DNA of 6,090 nucleotides. It comes from Chloroflexota bacterium. Lineage in GTDB: Bacteria; Chloroflexota; Limnocylindria; Limnocylindrales; CSP1-4. Positions 1 to 4,688 of this stretch are shown here, piece by piece. Location of the stretch: NCBI GenBank assembly GCA_025935655.1, contig JAICUV010000209.1:1-6090 (forward strand), written 5' to 3'. Each line of letters begins with the position of its first letter. Positions within the stretch are counted from its first letter, which is position 1. The position numbers and the translations under genes were made by a program. The notes below the pieces were generated by a model, which ran no database searches, was not told the origin of the DNA, and saw only the letters and a list, made by a program, of their open reading frames with translations.

Positions 1-1353
1 GACCTCGCCGACCGACAGCCCGTCGACGAAGACGTAGCCGGCCGGGACCGGCGTGCCGCGCCGCGCCGAGCCGTCCGCCGCGATCTCGATCGGCTGGCCG
101 TTCTCGATGATGAACACGTTCTCGGGCAGCACGCCGGTCTCGATGGCGAGGCGGCCGTGCTGGACGAGCATCCGGAACTCGCCGTGCATCGGGATGAAGT
201 AGCGCGGCTTCGTGAGCCCGAGCATCAGCTTGAGCTCCTCCTGGCTCGCGTGGCCCGAGACGTGCGCCCGCTTGATCGTGTGGTAGAAGACGTTCGCGCC
301 GGCCTTGAACAGGTTGTCGATCGTGCGCGCCACGTACTCCTCGTTGCCGGGGATCGGGCTGGCCGAGACGATCACGGTGTCGCCGGGCTGGATCTCCACG
401 AACCGGTGGTCGTTGTTGGCCATCCGCGCGAGGCCGGCCATCGGCTCACCCTGCGCGCCCGTCGTCGCGATCACGAGCTTGTCCGCCGGGACGTCCTTGA
501 GCTTGTCCTTGCCCACGATGTTCGAGGGCAGGTACTTGAGGTAGCCGAGGTCGGTGGCGATCCGGAAGTTCTGCTCCATGGAGCGGCCGATCACGGCGGT
601 CTTGCGGCCCATGTCGGCCGCGGCGTCCAGGACCTGCTGGATGCGCGCGATGTTCGAGGCGAACGTCGCCACGATCACCCGGCCGTCGAGCGGCTCCATG
701 ATCTCGCGGAACGCCTCGCCCACGATCCGCTCGGACGGGGTGTAGCCCGGGTTCTCCGCGCGGGTGGAGTCGGACAGGAGGCAGATGACCCCCTCCTCGC
801 CCAGGCGCGCGAGGATGTGGAAGTCCGACAGCTTCCCGTCGACCGGGGTGTGGTCGAACTTGAAGTCGCCGGTGTGGACGACCGTGCCGACCGGGGTCCG
901 GAGCGCGATGCCCATGGCATCGGGGATCGAGTGTCCGATCCGGAACGCGAGCGCCGTGAACGGCCCGATCTGGAGCTCGTCCCCCGGCTCGAGGGCGATC
1001 AGCGGGTTGTTGTGGAGCTTGTGCTCCTTGATCTTGTTGCCCAGGAGGCCGCGCGCGAGCGTGCTCGCATACACGGGCACGCCCGGGAACTCCGGGAGCA
1101 CGTAGGGCAGGCCGCCCACGTGGTCCTCGTGGGCGTGGGTGATGAGGAACGCGCGGACCTTGTCGCGGTTGTCCTTGAGGTACTGGACGTCGGGCACGAC
1201 GAGGTCGATGCCGAACATCTCCTCGTCGGGGAACATGAGCCCGCAGTCGATGACGACGATGTCGTCGCCGTACTCGAAGACGTACATGTTCTTGCCGATC
1301 TCGCCCACTCCGCCGAGCGGGATGATGCGGAGCGGCGTGGTGGCGTCAGGCAT
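1..1353 (-). CDS. rnj: Ribonuclease J (C-terminal part beyond the window)
   Basis: Metallo-beta-lactamase/beta-CASP ribonuclease with 5'-3' exonuclease and endonuclease activity in cytoplasmic mRNA decay and rRNA processing. The reading frame is open from the ATG at 1353 to base 1, giving 451 residues. Family members have about 550-560, so roughly the last 100 residues (C-terminal domain) lie outside. The frame has no stop within the window. The zinc-site motifs sit where B. subtilis RNase J1 has them: H73-A-H75-E-D77-H78, H141 in IGHSIPDAMG, D163 in HTGDFKFD, the HVSGH box at residues 364-368, and H390 in PMHGEFRM. The N terminus (IIPLGGVGEIGKNM) is typical, which supports this start. It lies 39 bases after the uracil-DNA glycosylase stop, so it is probably cotranscribed. 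No convincing Shine-Dalgarno site precedes it. The J1/J2 distinction cannot be made from the sequence. Identity is very secure. Confidence 0.97.
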   Translation of the reverse strand, partial: MPDATTPLRIIPLGGVGEIGKNMYVFEYGDDIVVIDCGLMFPDEEMFGIDLVVPDVQYLKDNRDKVRAFLITHAHEDHVGGLPYVLPEFPGVPVYASTLARGLLGNKIKEHKLHNNPLIALEPGDELQIGPFTALAFRIGHSIPDAMGIALRTPVGTVVHTGDFKFDHTPVDGKLSDFHILARLGEEGVICLLSDSTRAENPGYTPSERIVGEAFREIMEPLDGRVIVATFASNIARIQQVLDAAADMGRKTAVIGRSMEQNFRIATDLGYLKYLPSNIVGKDKLKDVPADKLVIATTGAQGEPMAGLARMANNDHRFVEIQPGDTVIVSASPIPGNEEYVARTIDNLFKAGANVFYHTIKRAHVSGHASQEELKLMLGLTKPRYFIPMHGEFRMLVQHGRLAIETGVLPENVFIIENGQPIEIAADGSARRGTPVPAGYVFVDGLSVGEV

Positions 1354-1392
1354 TCGGGTTGGTATCCATGGGTCTGGCTCGTTTCGATGCTG

Positions 1393-2145
1393 CTAGAAGA
1401 GGGTCAGCTGGGAGGCATCATCGGCCGCGGGATCCGATGCGGCGGCGATGACCAGGTGCTCGTCGCTGTCGATGGTGGTGGACGTGTCGGCCGGGGACGG
1501 GACCGGCTCGGGTGTCATTGTCGCCCCGGCGGCCTCCGGGGATGCGCCACCCGCGCGGAGCTCGCGGGCGCGGACGAGGACCGCCGGGACGTGGCGCATG
1601 TCCTCGAAGCTGTCGCGTTCCACGCCCGGCGAGCGGAGCGCGGCGGCCGGGTGGTACATCGCGAACACCAGCGCGTTCGCGGCACCTGTCGCCGGGTCAA
1701 CGGCCTGGGACGTCCCGTGCGCCTGCCCGATCCGCGCGCCGGGCATGAAGGTGCCCATCGAGTAGCGTCCGAGGGTCACCACGACCGCCGGGTCGAGCAC
1801 CTCGAGCTGGCGGCGGAGGTACGGCGCACAGGCCTCGATCTCGTCGGGCTGGGGGTCGCGGTTGTCGGGCGGCCGGCACTTCACGACGTTGGTGATGAAC
1901 ACGTCCTCGCGCCGCCAACCGACGCTGCCGAGGAGCCGCACGAGCATCCCGCCGGCACGGCCCACGAACGGGCGGCCCTCTCGGTCCTCGTTGAAGCCCG
2001 GGCCCTCCCCCACGAACACCACCTCCGTGTCGGGATCGCCCTCGCCCGGCACGGCCTTCGTGCGCCCCTCGTGGAGGCGGCACCGCGTGCACGTCCGGAC
2101 CTCGTCGGCGATGGCCTCGAGCGCCGCCTGGCGCTCGTCCCGCAT
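1393..2145 (-). CDS. udg: Family 4 [4Fe-4S] uracil-DNA glycosylase with clamp-motif-like C-terminus
   Basis: Removes uracil from DNA (deaminated cytosine or misincorporated dUMP) to start base-excision repair. The protein has 250 residues. C19, C22, C90 and C106 match the four cluster-binding cysteines of family 4 enzymes such as Thermus thermophilus UDG-A in number and spacing. Motif 1 is GEGPGFNEDREGRPFVGRAG (residues 46-65), NVVKCRPPDNRDP follows at 86-98, and the second catalytic motif holds H165-P166 (YHPAAALR). The catalytic domain ends near residue 200. A roughly 50-residue tail follows, rich in Ala, Pro, Ser, Thr and Asp and probably disordered, and it ends exactly in QLTLF. The ATG shares one base with the asd stop (TGATG), which indicates translational coupling. 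A GGGGGA (2157-2162) lies 11 bases upstream as a weak ribosome-binding site. The frame stays open well upstream, but that stretch is an out-of-frame reading of asd. Family 4 is favoured over family 5 by the EDREGRPF motif. Confidence 0.95.
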   Translation of the reverse strand: MRDERQAALEAIADEVRTCTRCRLHEGRTKAVPGEGDPDTEVVFVGEGPGFNEDREGRPFVGRAGGMLVRLLGSVGWRREDVFITNVVKCRPPDNRDPQPDEIEACAPYLRRQLEVLDPAVVVTLGRYSMGTFMPGARIGQAHGTSQAVDPATGAANALVFAMYHPAAALRSPGVERDSFEDMRHVPAVLVRARELRAGGASPEAAGATMTPEPVPSPADTSTTIDSDEHLVIAAASDPAADDASQLTLF

Positions 2146-3227
2146 CACGCGGTCCGTCCCCCGGCCCACACGGGCTGGCGCTCGCTCGCCTTGCGGACCC
2201 ACCCGCGCTCGATGAGCGCCTCGGCGATCTCCACGGCGTTCGAGGCCGCGCCCTTGCGCAGGTTGTCGCTCACGACCCAGAAGGCCAGGCCGCGGTTGCC
2301 GTCGATCGACGGGTCCTGCCGGACGCGGCCGACGTAGACCTCGTCGGAGCCCGCGGCCTCGGTCGCCAGCGGGTAGAGGTTCGCGGACGGGTCGTCCTGC
2401 ACCACGACGCCCTTGACGCGCCCGAACACCTCGCGTGCCTCCGCCGGCGTGATCGGGTCGCGTGTCTCGACGTGCACCGCCTCGGAGTGGCTGATGAACA
2501 CGGGCACCCGGACGGCCGTGCAGCTCACCCGGAGCTCCGGCAGGTGGAGGATCTTCCGGCTCTCCGTGACGACCTTCCACTCCTCCTTCGTGTACCCGTT
2601 GTCGAGGAACACGTCGATGTGCGGGAGGGCGTTGAACGCGATCGGGTGCGGGTAGACGTTGGCGACCTTCTCGCGGCCCTCGGCGTGAGCCTTGACCTGC
2701 TCCTCGAGCTCCACGATCGCCTTGTGACCGGTCCCGGCGACGCTCTGGTAGGTGTCGACGATGATCCGCTCGATGCCCACGGCGTCGCGCAGCGCCATCA
2801 GCGGCGGCATGAGCTGCATCGTTGAGCAGTTGGGGTTCGCGATGATCCCCTCGTGCCACGCGAGGTCGTCCGGGTTGACCTGGCTCACGACCAGCGGCAC
2901 GTCCGGGTCCATGCGCCAGGCGCTGGAGTTGTCGATGACCGTGCAGCCACGCTTCGCGGCCTCGGGTGCCAGCTCCTTGGACGTCCCGCCGCCGGCGCTG
3001 AACAGCGCGATGTCCACGCCCTCGAACGCCTCCGGCGTCGCCAGCCCCACCGTGTAGTCGGTCCCGGCCACGGTCACGGTCCGGCCCGCGGAACGGGCGG
3101 ACGCGAGCAGGCGCAGCTCCGTGATCGGGAGCTGCTTCTCGAGCAGGACCTGGGTCATCGTCCGGCCGACGGCGCCGGTGGCACCGACGACGGCGACGAC
3201 GAGCGGATTGGGGCTGGAATCAGGCAC
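2145..3227 (-). CDS. asd: Aspartate-semialdehyde dehydrogenase
   Basis: Reduces L-4-aspartyl phosphate to L-aspartate-4-semialdehyde with NADPH. This is the branch point to lysine/diaminopimelate, threonine, methionine and isoleucine. The 360 residues are a little longer than the usual 330-350. Visible features are the nucleotide-binding loop GATGAVG (15-21), the NSS box (100-102), the active-site NPNCST with nucleophile C134, Q161 in YQSVAGTG, R240 in the RVPVF segment, and the acid/base H247 in ISHSEAVHVE. The dimer core includes NVYPHPIAFNALPHID (190-205). Translation starts at GTG (3227-3225), 7 bases after the Shine-Dalgarno AGAAGG; this start leaves an ordinary short N terminus before the Rossmann strand. 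The stop overlaps the uracil-DNA glycosylase start by one base. A candidate extended -10 promoter lies just upstream, so asd probably begins the asd-udg(-rnj) transcription unit. Identity is very secure. Confidence 0.98.
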   Translation of the reverse strand: MPDSSPNPLVVAVVGATGAVGRTMTQVLLEKQLPITELRLLASARSAGRTVTVAGTDYTVGLATPEAFEGVDIALFSAGGGTSKELAPEAAKRGCTVIDNSSAWRMDPDVPLVVSQVNPDDLAWHEGIIANPNCSTMQLMPPLMALRDAVGIERIIVDTYQSVAGTGHKAIVELEEQVKAHAEGREKVANVYPHPIAFNALPHIDVFLDNGYTKEEWKVVTESRKILHLPELRVSCTAVRVPVFISHSEAVHVETRDPITPAEAREVFGRVKGVVVQDDPSANLYPLATEAAGSDEVYVGRVRQDPSIDGNRGLAFWVVSDNLRKGAASNAVEIAEALIERGWVRKASERQPVWAGGRTA

Positions 3228-3234
3228 GGTCCGA

Positions 3235-3240
3235 CCTTCT
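3235..3240 (-). promoter_or_regulatory. Shine-Dalgarno site of asd
   Basis: AGAAGG on the minus strand, 7 bases before the GTG at 3227. It is the clearest ribosome-binding site in the window and decides the asd start, which would otherwise be a doubtful non-ATG codon. Confidence 0.75.
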
Positions 3241-3265
3241 GGCTGCGGGTTGTCGGGCTCGGCGG

Positions 3266-3271
3266 AGTATA
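3266..3271 (-). promoter_or_regulatory. Candidate extended -10 promoter element for asd
   Basis: TATACT (5 of 6 matches to TATAAT) preceded by TGG on the minus strand, which makes an extended -10 (TGnTATACT). Transcription would begin near 3259, leaving an untranslated leader of about 30 bases that contains the Shine-Dalgarno site. No good -35 hexamer is found 16-18 bases upstream, where the sequence is G-rich; extended -10 promoters can work without one. The element is an A+T island in an otherwise G+C-rich intergenic stretch. It is inferred by pattern only. Confidence 0.5.
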
Positions 3272-3305
3272 CCAGCGGGCCCGTCCGCCTCCCCCTTGGG
3301 CGAAT

Positions 3306-3329
3306 GCCCCATCGGGCGACCCGGTGGGC
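3306..3329 (-). terminator. Bulged hairpin directly after the LysR stop codon, possible weak terminator
   Basis: GCCC, then (C)AT, then CGGG at 3306-3316 pair with CCCG, GT and GGGC at 3320-3329 around a CGA loop. This gives about 10 pairs with one bulged base and one wobble pair. It begins right after the LysR TGA (3332-3330). No T-run follows on the minus strand, so it does not fit a classical intrinsic terminator. It might stabilise the 3' end or reduce read-through into asd. In G+C-rich DNA such a hairpin could also be chance. Confidence 0.3.
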
Positions 3330-4325
3330 TCAGGCGAGCGCCGCCGGTGGCGCGGCGAGGTCGGCCGACAGGCCGGCGCAGACGTCGAGCGCGATGTCCA
3401 CGAACGCGCGAGAGGCAGGCGAGCGGTAGCGGTCCCGATGCCACATGAGCGCGATCCGGCGCGGCTCCAGGTTCGTCGGGATGACGGCGATGGTCGGGTC
3501 CGAGCGGTCGACCGCCATGAGCGGCACGATCGCCGTGCCCAGCCCGGCCGAGGCCATCGCCTGCACGGTGCCGTTGTCCTCGGAGCGGAACACGAAGTTG
3601 GGCTCCCACCCGGATGCGCGGAGCTGGCTCTCGACCCACTTCGTGCTGCGGCAGGACCGGAAGCCGATCAGGCGCTGCTCCCCGATCAGCTCGAGCGAGG
3701 GCATCCCCGCCAAGCCGGCGAGCGGCGACGACTTGGCCGTCACGAGCACGAACGGGTCGTGCATCAGCTCCACCCCGGCGAACGGGCCCTCGGGCAGCGG
3801 CAGGACGCCGAACGTGAGGTCGAGCTTGCCCGGCTCCACCATGTCCATCAGCCCTTCGTCCGACGCCGCCTCCGACAGCCGGACCTCCACGCCCGGCCAC
3901 GCCTCCGCGAACCGGCCGATGATCGCCGGCAGGACCTTCGTGCCGACGCTCTGGTAGACGCCGACGCGGAGCGTGCCGGTCTCGCCGGCGGCATACGCGA
4001 GCAGGTCCGCGCGCGCGGCCTGGAGTCGGTCCGTGATCGTCTCGACGTGGCGCAGCAGCAGCCGTCCGGCCTCCGTGAGCTCCACCGTGCGCCGGCCGCG
4101 GCCCCGGTCGAACAGGCGGACGCCGAGCGCGGTCTCGAGCCCCATGACGTGCTGGCTGACCGCGGACTGCGTGTAGTCGAGCGCGTCCGCCGCGCCGTGG
4201 AAGCTCCCCTCGTCCGCGACGGCGCGGAAGCTCAGGAGCTGGCGGAGGCTGAGGTCCGACAGCGCATCCGGGAGGACCCGGCGGGAACGGGCGTCGGGAG
4301 CGGGGATCGAGTAATCAGCTGCCAT
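3330..4325 (-). CDS. LysR-family transcriptional regulator, target unknown
   Basis: DNA-binding regulator of 331 residues, within the family range of about 290-330 plus a short N-terminal extension. The winged helix-turn-helix spans about residues 26-86. It starts LSLRQLLSFRAVADEGSF and its recognition helix lies around YTQSAVSQHVMGLE (51-64), followed by the conserved LGVRLFDRG. The effector-binding domain runs from about 115 (TLRVGVYQSVGTKVLP) to about 320. The segment SEDNGTVQAMASAGLGTAIVPLMAV is typical of the second half of that domain. A TAA stop lies in frame two codons before the ATG at 4325, so the 24-residue extension ahead of the HTH is the earliest possible start. No Shine-Dalgarno site is seen, and the predicted transcription start almost coincides with the ATG. 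It is divergent from a small plus-strand ORF at 4385-4495, the usual arrangement for a LysR target. The effector cannot be told from the sequence. Confidence 0.93.
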   Translation of the reverse strand: MAADYSIPAPDARSRRVLPDALSDLSLRQLLSFRAVADEGSFHGAADALDYTQSAVSQHVMGLETALGVRLFDRGRGRRTVELTEAGRLLLRHVETITDRLQAARADLLAYAAGETGTLRVGVYQSVGTKVLPAIIGRFAEAWPGVEVRLSEAASDEGLMDMVEPGKLDLTFGVLPLPEGPFAGVELMHDPFVLVTAKSSPLAGLAGMPSLELIGEQRLIGFRSCRSTKWVESQLRASGWEPNFVFRSEDNGTVQAMASAGLGTAIVPLMAVDRSDPTIAVIPTNLEPRRIALMWHRDRYRSPASRAFVDIALDVCAGLSADLAAPPAALA

Positions 4326-4361
4326 GATTACTTATTCGAACACATCCGATTGCTGTTATCA
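4325..4361. promoter_or_regulatory. Candidate LysR operator: nested imperfect dyads
   Basis: TGATTAC (4325-4331) and GTTATCA (4355-4361) form an inverted repeat with 6 of 7 matches. Inside it, ATTCG (4334-4338) and CGATT (4347-4351) form a second inverted repeat with 4 of 5 matches, centred within half a base of the first. The patch is A+T-rich, lies between the LysR gene and the divergent small ORF, and covers the -35 and -10 of the LysR promoter. It therefore suits an autoregulatory site. A strict T-N11-A LysR box is not obvious. Confidence 0.4.
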
Positions 4362-4362
4362 A
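4334..4362 (-). promoter_or_regulatory. Sigma-70-type promoter of the LysR gene, likely leaderless transcript
   Basis: On the minus strand, TTGATA (4362-4357, 5 of 6 matches to TTGACA) is followed by a 17-base spacer and TCGAAT (4339-4334, 4 of 6 matches to TATAAT). Initiation 7 bases downstream falls near 4327, about two bases before the ATG at 4325. This agrees with the lack of a Shine-Dalgarno site. It is pattern-based and not measured. Confidence 0.5.
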
Positions 4363-4384
4363 CCCCCCGCGCCACCATACGGGC

Positions 4385-4495
4385 ATGGAACTCCTCTTCG
4401 CGCTCCTGCTCGTGGCCCTCATCGGCGTCCTGGCCCAGGCAGCAGGCACGGACACCCGCGACGCCGACACGCGGTTCACCCAGCCCAGCTGGTAG
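4385..4495 (+). CDS. Small single-pass membrane protein, 36 residues, hypothetical
   Basis: ATG-to-TAG ORF. The product begins MELLFALLLVALIGVLA, a continuous hydrophobic segment over about residues 3-17 that is long enough for most of a membrane span. A polar tail follows: QAAGTDTRDADTRFTQPSW. Only 3 of 36 codons end in A and none in T; the other 33 end in G or C, which is strong coding-like third-position bias. It starts 59 bases from the LysR ATG and is divergently transcribed, so it is a candidate target of that regulator. The TDTRD tail resembles, from memory and unverified, small hydrophobic proteins of Chloroflexota and Actinobacteria with a TM segment followed by a GVDSRD-like motif. 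No clear Shine-Dalgarno site precedes it, and no convincing plus-strand promoter was found. The ala-gln-ala after the hydrophobic run could mimic a signal-peptidase site, but the mature peptide would then be only about 16 residues. Confidence 0.5.
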   Translation: MELLFALLLVALIGVLAQAAGTDTRDADTRFTQPSW

Positions 4496-4542
4496 CCGCA
4501 CCCGCCCGCCAAGGCCCGCCCGAACCACACGGCCGCACACGA

Positions 4543-4573
4543 ACGCCCCCGGGGATCTCGCCCCCGGGGGCGT
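4543..4573. terminator. Perfect 12-bp G+C-rich hairpin, candidate terminator between convergent genes
   Basis: ACGCCCCCGGGG (4543-4554) and CCCCGGGGGCGT (4562-4573) pair perfectly around a 7-base loop. It lies 47 bases after the small ORF stop on the plus strand and beyond the pnp terminator on the minus strand. Neither side has a good T-run: the minus side continues TTCGTGTG and the plus side CGGCCGTTC. It could end plus-strand transcripts or act as a second barrier after pnp. The rest of 4496-4640 shows no other gene or RNA that I can recognise. Confidence 0.55.
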
Positions 4574-4640
4574 CGGCCGTTCACGGGGCTCCTTCCGCGT
4601 CGGGCGGCGAGCCCGTCCCAGCAGGGCGGCGATGAACGAG

Positions 4641-4676
4641 AAATGCCCCCGGGAGCCGAAGCTCCCGGGGGCATCT
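4641..4676 (-). terminator. Intrinsic terminator of pnp with C(UUCG)G tetraloop
   Basis: On the minus strand a perfect 14-bp stem (arms 4674-4661 and 4656-4643) closes a TTCG loop flanked by C and G. That is the especially stable cUUCGg tetraloop in RNA. One G-U and one A-U pair can extend the stem to 16 pairs. TTTCTCGTT follows, a moderate U-rich tract. The hairpin starts 14 bases after the pnp TAA, as expected for a Rho-independent terminator. On the plus strand the loop would be CGAA with no T-run, so the orientation is clear. Confidence 0.85.
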
Positions 4677-4688
4677 TCGTGACGAGGG

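Noticed and set aside
157..2337. 726-codon open frame on the plus strand
   Set aside because: It lies antisense to rnj, the glycosylase and the end of asd. The product is a run of Arg, Asp, His, Val and Glu with no fold-like pattern. It is the usual mirror frame of high-GC3 genes.
2146..2859. Upstream extension of the glycosylase frame, which would make a 488-residue protein
   Set aside because: The extra N-terminal part is asd read in another frame. It is Arg/Gly-rich without homology features, and the real start is fixed by the TGATG overlap and the length of the family 4 N-terminus before C19.
4496..4640. Possible small RNA or tRNA gene in the gap after the small ORF
   Set aside because: No tRNA cloverleaf or T-loop consensus and no promoter was seen. 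The only structure is the hairpin already listed.
4315..4674. Minus-strand ORFs of 70 and 119 codons in the pnp-LysR gap
   Set aside because: They run through both hairpins and the LysR promoter, are rich in Arg, Gly and Ala, and have no ribosome-binding site. The plus-strand 36-codon ORF explains the same bases better.
2853..4682. 609-codon open frame on the plus strand
   Set aside because: Antisense to asd and the LysR gene and crossing both intergenic regions. The composition is low-complexity and R/A/G/P/H-rich, so it is a shadow frame.
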